DNA of 64,000 nucleotides. Source: Corynebacterium stationis. GTDB lineage: Bacteria; Actinomycetota; Actinomycetes; Mycobacteriales; Mycobacteriaceae. Of the stretch, positions 19,383 to 29,014 are shown piece after piece; position 1 is the first letter of the stretch; every line of letters begins with the position of its first letter. The translations under genes were made by a program, and so were the position numbers. Location of the stretch: the NCBI RefSeq assembly GCF_001941345.1, contig NZ_CP009251.1:806001-870000 (forward strand), written 5' to 3'. Under the pieces are notes generated by a model. It made no database searches, had not been told where the DNA came from, and saw only the letters and a program-made list of their open reading frames with translations.

Positions 19383-20351
19383 TTGATAAACGTGGCTATC
19401 ATTACAAAAAAGTTTGACGTCGACTCCGCCTATACCAGCGCCGTGCTGGGCACAGCGGATGACAACCTGCGGGTGCTCAATAACCTGCTGGATGTAGACC
19501 TTTTTGCGCGCGGCAACGTGGTGACTGTAACGGGTCCTGATTATGAAGTAGCCCGCGCGAAGAAAGCCCTGGATGAGCTCGAAGCCATTGCCCGGCGAGG
19601 TCATTCGGTTACCCCGGATACGGTCAAGCACACCGTGGATATGATTGCCGTGGATGCGCCGGAGTCGGTCTCGCAGGCGCTGGCCGCAGATATTGTCTCA
19701 CGTCGCGGCAAGCGCGTGCGTCCGAAGACTGTCGGTCAAAGCGAGTACGTGCAGGCAATTGATGACAACACCATCGTCTTTGGCATCGGTCCGGCTGGTA
19801 CCGGTAAGACTTATTTGGCCGTGGCCAAGGCCGTGCAAGCGCTACAAAATAAGCAAGTCAGCCGCATTATCTTGACCCGACCTGCCGTTGAGGCAGGGGA
19901 GAAGCTGGGCTTTTTGCCGGGCACCTTAAACGACAAGATCGACCCGTACTTGCGTCCGCTCTATGACGCTTTGCGCGACATGATGGATGCGGAGATGATT
20001 CCAAAGCTTATGGAAGCAGGAATCATCGAGGTAGCGCCGTTGGCGTATATGCGCGGTCGCACGCTTAACGATGCCTTCGTTATCCTAGATGAAGCCCAAA
20101 ACACCACTGCTGCGCAGATGAAGATGTTTTTGACACGTTTGGGCTTTGGTTCCAAGATTGTGGTTACCGGTGATATCTCTCAGGTGGACTTGCCTTCGGG
20201 TCAGGTCTCGGGCCTGCGGTTGGTGCGCAAAATCTTGAACAATATCGACGATGTGCACTTTTCGGAGCTCAAATCAGCCGACGTAGTGCGCCACCAGCTA
20301 GTCGGGCGGATTGTCAGCGCTTATGACAAATATGATGAGGAAAATAAGTAA
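19383..20351 (+). CDS. phoH: PhoH-like ATPase
   Basis: A 322-residue PhoH-family P-loop ATPase. The Walker A motif is [14 protein letters not shown], Walker B is [10 protein letters not shown], and [12 protein letters not shown] follows. An N-terminal KH-like region precedes the ATPase. It is thought to act in RNA metabolism alongside YbeY. The start is TTG 19383 or GTG 19392; no clear ribosome site separates them. The stop overlaps the ybeY start (TAATG), pointing to translational coupling. Confidence 0.93.
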   Translation: MINVAIITKKFDVDSAYTSAVLGTADDNLRVLNNLLDVDLFARGNVVTVTGPDYEVARAKKALDELEAIARRGHSVTPDTVKHTVDMIAVDAPESVSQALAADIVSRRGKRVRPKTVGQSEYVQAIDDNTIVFGIGPAGTGKTYLAVAKAVQALQNKQVSRIILTRPAVEAGEKLGFLPGTLNDKIDPYLRPLYDALRDMMDAEMIPKLMEAGIIEVAPLAYMRGRTLNDAFVILDEAQNTTAAQMKMFLTRLGFGSKIVVTGDISQVDLPSGQVSGLRLVRKILNNIDDVHFSELKSADVVRHQLVGRIVSAYDKYDEENK

Positions 20352-20926
20352 TGAGCATCGAATTTTTCAATGAGTCCGGCTTCGACGGTGTGAATGAGGA
20401 AATGCTCATTGATGTCGCCTCCTTCGCACTGGGTGCTATGGATGTTAATCCCGATGTGGAGTTGACTATGACGTGCGTGGATTTAGAGACCATCGAAGAG
20501 CTGCATGTGCGGTGGATGGACTTGGAAGGTCCTACCGATGTCATGAGCTTTCCGATGGATGAGCTCACTCCGGGAGCTATGACCCCACGTCCCGATGGCC
20601 CGGAGATGGGCCCTGCAATGTTGGGCGATATTGTTTTGTGTCCAGCTTTCGCGGAGCGCCAAGCCGACGCCGCCGGCCACTCGCTGTCGCATGAGCTAGC
20701 GCTTTTGACAACGCACGGCTGCCTGCACCTTCTGGGCTACGACCACAGCACCCCTGCTGAAGAACAAGAAATGTTCGCGCTGCAAAATGAGCTTCTGGCT
20801 GACTGGTATGACTCTTTGTCCAAGCGCGGATTGAGTTTCCAGCCGAAGCCATCGGGGGCGAAGGCGTTTCCATCGGCAGCCGACCGCGAAACTCTAGACG
20901 AGCAAGTCGATACTGACTTCCAGTAG
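20351..20926 (+). CDS. ybeY: Endoribonuclease YbeY
   Basis: A 191-residue zinc-dependent RNase for rRNA maturation and ribosome quality control. The metal-binding motif [12 protein letters not shown] is present, with [11 protein letters not shown] before it and DVMSFPMDE earlier. The C-terminal tail after about residue 155 is longer than in E. coli YbeY and polar. Downstream of ybeY most relatives carry a CBS-domain protein and then era; here the IS21-type element starts 75 bp later. Confidence 0.95.
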   Translation: MSIEFFNESGFDGVNEEMLIDVASFALGAMDVNPDVELTMTCVDLETIEELHVRWMDLEGPTDVMSFPMDELTPGAMTPRPDGPEMGPAMLGDIVLCPAFAERQADAAGHSLSHELALLTTHGCLHLLGYDHSTPAEEQEMFALQNELLADWYDSLSKRGLSFQPKPSGAKAFPSAADRETLDEQVDTDFQ

Positions 20927-21045
20927 TTCTGCTCGTTGGCTGAAAACTACGCCAGGGAAGTAGAAAATCGTCCTAAGGTTAGGGGCAACTTTTTAAGAGA
21001 TGTTCTGGTCCAAGTAATCTTATGGATTTAATGGCGTGGGTGCCG

Positions 21046-21107
21046 TTTCGGGGTAGTTGGTACGGGTATTCCGCGTAGTTGGTACCCGTGTTCCGTATAA
21101 GTGGTAC
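21046..21107 (+). repeat. Left-end repeat array of the IS element
   Basis: Three 18-bp copies start at 21046, 21068 and 21090, exactly 22 bp apart, all ending in GTTGGTAC or GTGGTAC and containing TTCG or TTCCG. About two helical turns between copies suits multimer binding by IstA on one DNA face. Confidence 0.8.
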
Positions 21108-21196
21108 TGCTTGGGGGTTTGGGTCATTGTTTTAGGTGGCGGTGCCACGTCTTGTGTCATCGCGTCACCTTTCATGAGTCAAAAAAGGGGCCTGTA

Positions 21197-22804
21197 ATGG
21201 CTAACTTCAAAGAAATCATGGCGATGTGTTTAGACGGGGTGAGCTATTCTGCAATAGCTTCTGCCCTGGGATGCTCACGTCGTGATATCGCAAAGACCAA
21301 GGCTGTGATTGCATCAGAGTCGGTCACCAAAGAATCGTTTCCCCAGCTTGCGCCCGAGTTTTTCGAGCATCACTTCGGCGATAACCGTACTGTGCGTAAG
21401 AAGCATTATCACCAGCCAGACTTCCAAGCCTTGGCGAAGCGTTTGGCAGCAAATAAGCATCTGACCCGGCATAAGCTATGGATGGATTATCTTGCCATTG
21501 ATGCCGGTCCGGACGAAGCAAAGTATCAGTACTCGCAGTTCTGCGGGCATCTGCGCGACTATGTGCAAGCCTCGGGGCTTGACAGCGTGATTGAACATGA
21601 GCCGGGCCAGGAACTCTATGTTGATTGGGCCGGCGATAAGATCCCGGTCATCGACCAGGCCACCGGACTGGTTGGGATGAAGGCCTCGTTGTTTGTCGCA
21701 GTGTGTCCATATTCTGGGTTATTGTTTGCCCTGGCTGCCGCAAATGAGAAAATGCCAGCCTGGATTGACTGTCACGTCCAAGCGTTGAACTATCTCGGGA
21801 AAGTACCAGGGATCATCGTCCCTGATAATGCATCTACCGCAACGTATCGGCCGTTCAAAGCACAACCAGCTCGTCGTATCCATGACCGTTACGCTGATTT
21901 CGCTACGTTCTACGACCTGCTTATCGTGCCAGCACGACCAAGCAAACCGAAGGATAAAGCCGCAGTAGAACGCGCCGTGCAAACAGCCTATAGCCGTATC
22001 CTGGGCTATTTTGATGGTCAAATCTTCTACAGCCTGGATGAGCTCAACGAAGCCATCATCATCCGCGTTGACGATATCAACGACAACCTCGTACGCACTG
22101 ATGGGATGAGCCGACGCGAGCTATTTGACGCGGATGAAGCACCCTTGATGCGGGATCTACCCGCGGTAGCTTTTACCGAAGTGTCCTGGCGTGATGTCAA
22201 AGTCGATCGCAACTGGCACATCACCTGCGACCACCAATACGATTCGGTACCGTTTCGTCTCATCGGGAAACGACTTCGAGCCCGTTTGACCAAAGACCTC
22301 GTCAGCATCTTCGACGGGGACACACTGGTAGCAGAACACAGCAGGCTACAGGGATTTCGCTACCGATACAGCACCGACCCGGCGCATAATCCTGATGGTG
22401 ATACCCACGGAGTCGAAGTTCTCACCCGTGATGAACTGCTCAAACGCGCATCCTCGTTCGGGCCGGCAACTACCAAGGTCATCACACTAATCCTCAAGCG
22501 CAATGAAAAAGCCATTCCCCGCGGGCTACACACCGCACGCAACATACTGGTCAAACTTGGCAACAAGCACAACAAGACCAGCTTGGAGCCTGCCTGCCAG
22601 AAAATACTTGAGCATAATCTAGCACCGAATATGCAGGTCATTGCCCGTATCCAAACCGATATCGCACGCAATCATCAACAACAGTGCGCACCACCGACAG
22701 TCGTTTCAAGTGATAGGGCACGCAAACCTGTTGATATCGACAAAGTCGCAGGCGCTGTCTTCATTCGCCCGGCAAGTCACTATGACCAGGTCAAGGAGGT
22801 ATAG
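21197..22804 (+). CDS. istA: IS21-family transposase IstA
   Basis: A 535-residue DDE transposase. N-terminal helix-turn-helix (SYSAIASALGCSRRDIAKTK), then an rve-type catalytic core: YVDWAGDKIP (first Asp), IIVPDNASTA (second Asp) and KDKAAVERAVQ (Glu). The frame is open from 21101, but the ATG at 21197 is chosen because AAAAGGGG lies before it and the HTH begins there. Acts with IstB in transposition. The gene is intact. Confidence 0.92.
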   Translation: MANFKEIMAMCLDGVSYSAIASALGCSRRDIAKTKAVIASESVTKESFPQLAPEFFEHHFGDNRTVRKKHYHQPDFQALAKRLAANKHLTRHKLWMDYLAIDAGPDEAKYQYSQFCGHLRDYVQASGLDSVIEHEPGQELYVDWAGDKIPVIDQATGLVGMKASLFVAVCPYSGLLFALAAANEKMPAWIDCHVQALNYLGKVPGIIVPDNASTATYRPFKAQPARRIHDRYADFATFYDLLIVPARPSKPKDKAAVERAVQTAYSRILGYFDGQIFYSLDELNEAIIIRVDDINDNLVRTDGMSRRELFDADEAPLMRDLPAVAFTEVSWRDVKVDRNWHITCDHQYDSVPFRLIGKRLRARLTKDLVSIFDGDTLVAEHSRLQGFRYRYSTDPAHNPDGDTHGVEVLTRDELLKRASSFGPATTKVITLILKRNEKAIPRGLHTARNILVKLGNKHNKTSLEPACQKILEHNLAPNMQVIARIQTDIARNHQQQCAPPTVVSSDRARKPVDIDKVAGAVFIRPASHYDQVKEV

Positions 22805-22809
22805 CCATC

Positions 22810-23574
22810 ATGTCATTGTTAAGTATTGATGAAACCACCCGGGCACAATTACGCCAGCTGCGGCTATCCACATTTGCTGATGTCTACTTTGAACTCGCAG
22901 CGGATGAAGAAATGACCAATGCGCTGCCGGAAGAGATCTTTCTCAAAGCAGTGGCCCAAGCCGCCGAACAACGCCGGCAACGCAATATCGCCAAAGCCAT
23001 CACCCAAGCCAAATTCCGCTACCCCGATGCCACGTTGGCCGAGGTGATTAACCCACAAGATCGTGGTATCAACCTGCGCCAGCTCAAACGCTTGTCCGCG
23101 ACAAACTGGCGTGAAAACCCCACCAACGTCCACGTGCTAGCACCGACCGGTACCGGTAAAACCTATATCGCCTGCGCTTTAGGCATTGCCGCCTGCCAAG
23201 CAGGCTACTCGGTAGCCTACTACCGACTTGATCAACTTGTGGATGCTTTAACGGTCTTCCTGCCAGCAGATAAGCGTTATGCAGACCTTATGCGACGGCT
23301 GCAAAACATAGACGTTCTCATCCTGGATGACTTCCTGACCATAGGAATCGACCAACGTGGACAAGAAGACCTCACCAAAATCATATTCGACCGCGACGGC
23401 AGACTACCAACCATTGTCGCCTCGCAAACCTCCGCCGCCTACTGGCTTGAAGCCCTCCCCGATAGAGTCGGCGCCGACTCCCTAGTCAGCCGACTTAACA
23501 CCGGCCAACGCATCAACCTCGGCGACTACGACATGCGCCAACACCTGGCCTACACCCACCACACCACCGACTAA
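22810..23574 (+). CDS. istB: IS21-family ATPase IstB
   Basis: A 254-residue AAA+ regulator of IstA. Walker A APTGTGKTYIACALG and Walker B DVLILDDFL are intact. It starts 5 bp after istA, so the two are co-translated. IstB decides target capture and assembles the transposition complex. Confidence 0.92.
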   Translation: MSLLSIDETTRAQLRQLRLSTFADVYFELAADEEMTNALPEEIFLKAVAQAAEQRRQRNIAKAITQAKFRYPDATLAEVINPQDRGINLRQLKRLSATNWRENPTNVHVLAPTGTGKTYIACALGIAACQAGYSVAYYRLDQLVDALTVFLPADKRYADLMRRLQNIDVLILDDFLTIGIDQRGQEDLTKIIFDRDGRLPTIVASQTSAAYWLEALPDRVGADSLVSRLNTGQRINLGDYDMRQHLAYTHHTTD

Positions 23575-23583
23575 CAACACTGA

Positions 23584-23626
23584 CCCCTGGTAGCAGCCCA
23601 CCGACCAAACAAGCTGCCACCAGGGG
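23584..23626 (+). terminator. Hairpin after istB
   Basis: CCCCTGGTAGCAGC (23584–23597) pairs with GCTGCCACCAGGGG (23613–23626) with one mismatch. No T-run follows, so it may be a terminator or an mRNA 3' stabiliser for istAB. Confidence 0.4.
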
Positions 23627-23635
23627 CCAACCCCA

Positions 23636-23692
23636 GTACCAACAACCCGGAAACTCTAAGTACCAGCTCCCCGGAACACCGGTACCAAAACA
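23636..23692 (-). repeat. Right-end repeat array of the IS element
   Basis: Inverted copies of the left-end repeat start at 23636 and 23660, and a terminal shorter copy starts at 23682. Spacing is 24 and 22 bp. They pair with the left-end copies as the long inverted ends of the element. Confidence 0.75.
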
Positions 23693-24320
23693 TCGGAGTC
23701 AGCACGTGGGATTCGGCAGTGTTTGTAGCGCATGATAGCCCAATCAATACTGGACAAGCTACAACTGTTCACGCGTAGCTCCCTAGCTGATTTACCGTCA
23801 GGAATGCTATATGTGTCTGGACACAGCGTAAAAGCTGCAATCACATGAATTCATGTGATTAGAGAGAATGTTTAGTGTCTTTGAACGAACCTATTGGGCT
23901 GATTACCTTATCGGTTCTCACCGTCTATTCTTCTGGTTCTTAGATAAGACGCATAACCTGACTAACAAGCGCATTCGCGTTAGTTCTTCATCATATCCAT
24001 CTCCGCACATACGGTGGTCTCTACCTTCGGTATTATCGGAATAGCTCTCCCTAGCATTCCACCCGATACACTTTTGGCATGCATCGAAGGCGTCGTACTT
24101 GCGGAAAACAAGAATTTAGGAGAAGTAATAGGGAAATGCCTGTATTTGTGACGACAAATTAGAGCTTGCCAAAACACGGAATCTGTGTGAAGTGAGAATG
24201 CGGCTCATGCATTAATCAATGCCAGATTCATCGGCAGAACTTGAGAAGTAAGAAATACCATGGAATTGCGATAGATGTTTCAACCATTGCAATCGGACGT
24301 AGAGGTATTAAGTGCTTGGG
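23693..24320. other. Gene-poor AT-rich spacer with a 22-bp palindrome
   Basis: No convincing gene is seen in about 630 bp between the IS right end and the ABC-3C ATPase gene. Short frames have no ribosome site or recognisable product. A perfect 22-bp palindrome lies at 23839–23860 (AATCACATGAA and its complement). Confidence 0.6.
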
Positions 24321-26117
24321 TCACCAAGGTTGCATTTTGAAAAGCCGGCCCTTGTCACCTTCATCATGAAGCCTCAGCACTATCTCATCCTCAGAAAAAG
24401 CAGGTTTATTGTCAACCTCTGGCGGCATGTCCGAGTCAATTAAAGTGATGATTTGTTGTATTCCGAGGTTGGCGTATTCCCTCATGACATCCAAAAGATT
24501 GGATTTCTTGCGCTTGTCTAAGGATTCGAAAACACCATCGTGGACGACAAACGCGGGGAATCCGCTCCCGAAATGTACTCTAAGAACGGCCAAGTCGAAG
24601 GCAACGCAAAGTAGCTTTTTGTAGGTGTGCCCCCGTTGTGCACTTGTGGCATTGCCAGAATCATCAAGAATTTCAGCTTCGAAGTTCGGATGAAATTGAC
24701 TGTTCAGTGACACCGTGAGTAGAGCGTTCTGGTCAAGAACGTCCGCAATTATCTCATTAAATTTCAGACGGATAGTCTTGTAAATGCTATCCGTGCTCGG
24801 GCTGTTTTTTCCTTCGAATTCCTGTTCCAACTCCGATTCCAGATGATTCTTTGCCTCTTTGGCTTCGCGGATGTCTGCTCGGAGGTTCTGTAGCCTTTGT
24901 ACGTGCTCACGCTGATGGGATAATGCGCGCACGTCGGATTTCAACTCGACAAGTTCTTCAGAAGCTTGCTTATATTTCCTCACAACGTCTGTGTCCCTCA
25001 AGAACGACAACGTTTCGGATCGGAGTTTTCCAAGTCGATTTAGTTCGGCTCCCACACGCTTGAGTCGAGAATCGATCTCTGTTTTCTCTTCCTGAAGGTA
25101 TACTCGACGTTCTTCAGTAATAGCCTCGTTAAACTGGATCAACTGTTCGTAGTCTCGTTTGATTTGCCCTTCAAAAAGTACACCCGCTTCTTTGAAAAGA
25201 CGTGCGGCTTGCTCTGGGTCAAATGCCATCTCACCGTCTTCGAGCGATGCCAATACTTTCTTTTTGTTGTACATGAGCGTGTATCGCTCTGCATTTAATT
25301 CTGCAATTTCGCTGTCAATCTGATCGACAAGCGCTTTTGTCTTTAATTTGTCCTGGTCCCGAAAATCAAAACTATCGAGTTTTGCCTGTTGCTTTTCCGT
25401 TTCTTGTTGTTTGAGCAGGAGGAGTCCTTCGATTCTGCCAAGATCTTCTATGGAGCCTCAGAGCTCAGAGCGTATTGCCTTTTCATCGCTATTCAGCTCA
25501 TCAATCCGAACTTCCTGTTGATAGAATTCTGAGATGAGATCGGCGTTAAAACCAAGTATGTGTGATACATATGGTTTCCAATCAGCATGTCCAGATGCAA
25601 ACCGTCTAAGTTGAAAAACGTCAGAGTAATCATCTTGAGTGCGGAGAAAATAACCTAAACCTTTTCGGAAGTCCCACGGACGTACAGCGCTGAGATTTAG
25701 AATGCCGTCCAGAATTTCCTTTGAACGCTTGAAGGCCACTTTGTAGTGATCCCATTGTGCTTTAGACAAGCCTCGGAAGTCTTGGTTAGGCGATGCGTGA
25801 CTTTTAAAGCTTATTTTGGAGGCTTCCTTAACTTCCCTCCTGATAGTTATGTAATAACCGGAGGCAAGCTCTATCTCGAGAAAGAATACAAAATCTTCAA
25901 ATAGGTCCTGATGTTTAAACAGAAACATCTGTGGGTTGCGTTTTGAGAGAAGGCAGAAATCGAGAAGTGAGACGAGTGTAGTCTTTCCAAGGTTATGAGT
26001 GTCTTTGTTACGATTTTCCGGGACCCGAATTTCAGCTAGGACTACGTTTAGACCTTCTCGAAATGAGATCGGAGAAAATTGGTTATCGTGATTGGAATAT
26101 AGTTTAGAAAGTTTCAT
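24321..26117 (-). pseudogene. ABC-3C system SMC-like ATPase (DUF2326), interrupted by an in-frame TGA
   Basis: Segments 26117–25458 and 25457–24321 are in one frame separated only by a TGA at 25460–25458. Without it the product would be about 598 residues. The N-terminal part has a Walker A-like motif HNLGKTTLVSLLDF (K45) and an ABC fold. A coiled coil fills the middle (rich in E/K/L/Q). The C-terminal DUF2326 part has SAQRGHTYKKLLCVAFDLAVL and a Walker B-like FVVHDGVFESL. This is the ATPase of the ABC three-component (ABC-3C) conflict systems, predicted to sense invaders and switch on the effector. The stop probably inactivates it, unless it is suppressed, re-initiated (ATG 25274 is available) or a sequence error. 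Its start overlaps the middle-component gene by 14 bp. Confidence 0.82.
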
Positions 26118-26352
26118 TAGGGCCTACATACTCGAATGAATCAGTTTTTGGGCGATACTCGATTAACCCCATTAGATAAAGGAAGCTCATTGCGGGAAGA
26201 AAGAGCACATCGCCTCCGGCTACTTTATCCTTAACAAGATTACGGAGGCTGGAGAAGTCCTCGAGCCGCTTGTGTTTAAGGGTTTCCAGCGTTATGAGTG
26301 CAACGTAGAGCACTGTCCGGTCAGGGTGCGAGTGCTTCGTTGGCCTCAACAT
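26104..26352 (-). CDS. ABC-3C system middle component
   Basis: An 82-residue protein starting MLRPTKHSHPDRTVL. Small proteins beginning with this pattern, placed between the effector and ATPase genes, are the middle component (MC6-like) of ABC-3C systems. It contains a winged-helix-like pattern (ALITLETLKHKRLEDFSSL). The frame is open to 26379, but the ATG at 26352 has GGAG 6 nt upstream. It overlaps both neighbours (32 bp upstream, 14 bp downstream), a tightly coupled operon. It probably bridges ATPase and effector. Confidence 0.75.
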   Translation of the reverse strand: MLRPTKHSHPDRTVLYVALITLETLKHKRLEDFSSLRNLVKDKVAGGDVLFLPAMSFLYLMGLIEYRPKTDSFEYVGPNETF

Positions 26353-27307
26353 TTTCGTCTCCAATTGTTCCGATGTCACAGTTCCAATACATGTAGAAGA
26401 GTAGTGCTCGAGTTATGCGCTTATGGTTCTTTTGTCTCAAGACTGGATCTCTATCGATAAGCAGAGCAACAAGATAGTTCATTACCTGATCGAAAGACTG
26501 ATAGTCTTTTCTATGCGCGATTATCCGAAATTCAAATTCGTCAACGGCTGATTCGTATGCACTAAGCAGTTCGTAATTTTCTGGGGCTGCCAAAAACTGC
26601 CGAATTTGTTCAGTATCCTTCAAATACTTACGTTTGAGCGCCGTCGAATATTCGTCGCTCATTCCATTAATTCTATCTTTTGTAGCCATATCGACTCGCT
26701 GGGTCGGGGGCGCATCGAGTATTGCTGTCATCTCACCACGGTATTGCGCAAATGCCCCAACGATTTCTGCAATCTCGTCGGGGCTGACAATAAGCGGAGA
26801 ATCAATGGGGTCAATGTCAGCCATCTCGGGTATATGCTTGAACCGTTTTAGCCAGCTCTCAAGCAGTTCTATTCCGCAGAGGAGAATTGAATCATCCTTA
26901 ATTCCGCAAGCAGAAGAGATAGCCCGCCGAATTTCAAAATCACTGTTTGCTGTCAACCGCCGATTTGCGAAGAGCATATAGTGATCAAGCTCGGAGGACT
27001 CCTTCAGAGCTTTGATTCTTGGAATTTCCTTGGCAATGACACTTGAATTGCTAGTCGCACTGTAGAATTCGGATTCGCTAAAGGATTTATTCAGACCGCT
27101 GGTATGCTTTGCCTGAATCACTACGCAGCCCTCCCAAGGGGCCCTGGTGCTGGGTATAAGTTGTGCAGTTCCATTGAAGCGGGCATCTCTTCCTCCATCT
27201 GGCCCTGTGGCAAATCCTTTCGTGCCTACACCGAGAAGCTCTTGGCAAATTAATGTGACCAATGATTCAAATTGCTCGGGGGAGAGATTTTCATAAGCGA
27301 ATTTCAA
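26321..27307 (-). CDS. ABC-3C effector: restriction-endonuclease-like domain plus C-terminal ABC-3C domain
   Basis: A 328-residue protein. The N-terminal part resembles the Mrr/PD-(D/E)xK nuclease core: acidic helix (SPEQFESLVTLICQELLG), GPDGGRDARF (D37, D41) and VVIQAKHTS (Q65, K67), all in the right order. From about residue 170 on, a helical domain typical of ABC-3C CTD proteins follows. The predicted role is DNA cleavage when the ATPase senses an invader. The start is TTG 27307. It is the first gene of the effector–middle component–ATPase operon. Confidence 0.78.
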   Translation of the reverse strand: MKFAYENLSPEQFESLVTLICQELLGVGTKGFATGPDGGRDARFNGTAQLIPSTRAPWEGCVVIQAKHTSGLNKSFSESEFYSATSNSSVIAKEIPRIKALKESSELDHYMLFANRRLTANSDFEIRRAISSACGIKDDSILLCGIELLESWLKRFKHIPEMADIDPIDSPLIVSPDEIAEIVGAFAQYRGEMTAILDAPPTQRVDMATKDRINGMSDEYSTALKRKYLKDTEQIRQFLAAPENYELLSAYESAVDEFEFRIIAHRKDYQSFDQVMNYLVALLIDRDPVLRQKNHKRITRALLFYMYWNCDIGTIGDENVEANEALAP

Positions 27308-27764
27308 AGGAACCCATCTTTTCGGCTTACATGAATTGACTGTTCAGGTGTTCAATAGCAGTATCACAAGTTGCTTTCTTGTTGATTCTAGCGGAACGGC
27401 TGACAAGAACACTACAGACTGCAGTCTATAAAATTCTTGCGCGTGAACGTCGATAGATTATGAACCGGAGATCCAACAGAAGCGATGTTTCTAGATGAGC
27501 CTGTCTAGTCGAGAGCTTGGTGCTGAACTACTGATCAGGACTATTTCTTCAGAGCAGGTGCTTGACTTGTATTCACTCAAAAGTTAGCCATAACTGTGGC
27601 CGCCTAACTACGATTTTCGAGAAGATGTTCACCTCAGAGCCCTATCTGAGAGCAGTTTGGATCGCGAAGACACCACCGCTATAGCCCACGTCGACTGGAT
27701 TTTGGCGGACTATTTTTGTTATTCGGTTAATAGTTTGACTAGTTGCGGGAGTAACATTGCGGGC
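27308..27764. other. Intergenic region between ABC-3C operon and pdxY
   Basis: About 460 bp containing the divergent promoters. I see a 12-bp palindrome (AGACTGCAGTCT) at about 27415 and no convincing gene. Open frames overlapping the pdxY start lack ribosome sites. Confidence 0.5.
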
Positions 27765-28613
27765 ATGAATATTCTGTCGATCCAGTCGCACGTCACGTTT
27801 GGCCATGTCGGTAACTCTGCCGCAGTCTTCCCGCTGCAGCGTATCGGCCATGAGGTGTGGCCAGTGCACACTGTCAATTTCTCCAACCACACCGGTTATG
27901 GTGACTGGGGCGGACCATTAGTCTCTGCTGCTGATGTATCTAGCATTATCGACGGAATTGAGCGCCGCGGCGCTTTTGAAAAGATTAACACCATTGTCTC
28001 TGGCTATCAGGGCGGCCCGGATATCGCCGGCGCGATTGTTGATGCCGTCACTCGCATCAAAGCAGTCAACCCCGATGCGCTTTACGCATGCGACCCAGTG
28101 ATGGGTAACGAGAAATCCGGCTGCTTCGTCTCCGATGAAATACCGCCACTTCTGCGCGATAAGGTCGTACCAGTTGCCGATATCATCACCCCGAACCAGT
28201 TCGAGCTGGGTTTTTTGACTGGTAAGAAGGTCGGCAACTTGGAAGAAACCCTCGCTGCCATCAAGGCTGCCCAGGATATGGGACCACGCGTCGTGCTGGT
28301 TACCTCCGTGCAGCGTCCTGAGACCGAAGAGGGCAGCATTGAAATGATTGCCGCCGACGGCGACGATGCCTATATCGTCAAGACCCCGCACCTGCCATTC
28401 AAGCGCAACGGCTCCGGCGACGTGACCACCGCGCTGTTTGCCGGCCACTATACCGAAACCAAAGACGCCTCTGTAGCCCTTGCACGCACCGCGTCTTCTG
28501 TCTTCGATCTGTTGCAGACTACCTTTGAGGCCGGCACCGAAGAACTCCAACTCATCGAATCCCAGGAGTTCTTCGCACACCCACGCCTGCAGTTCGAGGT
28601 CACCAAGATCTAA
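27765..28613 (+). CDS. pdxY: Pyridoxal kinase (PdxY type)
   Basis: A 282-residue ribokinase-fold enzyme that phosphorylates pyridoxal for PLP salvage. MNILSIQSHVTFGHVGNSA at the start, TGYGDWGGP, the LTG…PNQFELG region and the anion-hole motif RNGSGDVTTALFAGH. The frame opens earlier (27657), but homologues begin at ATG 27765. It has its own strong terminator and is probably monocistronic. Confidence 0.92.
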   Translation: MNILSIQSHVTFGHVGNSAAVFPLQRIGHEVWPVHTVNFSNHTGYGDWGGPLVSAADVSSIIDGIERRGAFEKINTIVSGYQGGPDIAGAIVDAVTRIKAVNPDALYACDPVMGNEKSGCFVSDEIPPLLRDKVVPVADIITPNQFELGFLTGKKVGNLEETLAAIKAAQDMGPRVVLVTSVQRPETEEGSIEMIAADGDDAYIVKTPHLPFKRNGSGDVTTALFAGHYTETKDASVALARTASSVFDLLQTTFEAGTEELQLIESQEFFAHPRLQFEVTKI

Positions 28614-28644
28614 ACCACGGCTCCGGGGGCTAATCGCACCCATA

Positions 28645-28683
28645 AGAAATCGGCAAGAAGCACATGCTCCTTGCCGATTTTTG
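28645..28683 (+). terminator. Rho-independent terminator of pdxY
   Basis: An 11-bp perfect stem (28647–28657 with 28670–28680), 12-nt loop, followed by T residues. Confidence 0.88.
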
Positions 28684-29014
28684 ATCCCTGCTGGTACAGG
28701 GAGGTGGTGCTGAAATCAGTACTTTGTGTGATTGCAGGGCGATTGAATCTGAAACAGGGCGAGTTAGTTAGTCGAAAGTAGTGAAAAACTGCGGGAGGCA
28801 TGCTGTGAATAAGTTTCAATTTAACGGACTCAACATGAAATGCAGGCTTTCCGGAAAGATTAAGACTCTTCTTTTGATTACGTTCGAAATCAGGCAGTGC
28901 AATTGAAAAGGCATACGGACTGGACGTAAGGGTAGATTCGATAGTTCAAAATTTTGTCGGGAGGTATAGATAAGCTCATTTTCGTTCCCTATCCCTATCT
29001 AAAGAAGGTTCATT
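28684..29014. other. Intergenic region
   Basis: About 330 bp between the pdxY terminator and the next gene. It holds the promoter and a ribosome site (AAGAAGG) for the gene at 29015. Nothing else is recognised. Confidence 0.5.

Larger units (their letters stand above)
21001..23692 (+). mobile_element. IS21-family insertion sequence, complete
   Basis: A 2.7-kb element carrying istA and istB. The ends begin TGTTCTGGTCC (left) and, on the opposite strand, TGTTTTGGTACC (right), the TG…CA ends of the family. Inside each end are spaced copies of a repeat like TTCCG…TAGTTGGTAC, presumably transposase-binding sites. No target-site duplication is visible beside these ends, so the exact borders are tentative or the flanks have changed. 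Confidence 0.8.

Noticed and set aside
25458..25460. Selenocysteine codon in the ABC-3C ATPase
   Set aside because: No stem-loop resembling a bacterial SECIS is apparent right after the TGA, and the position is not a known redox site; a nonsense mutation is simpler.
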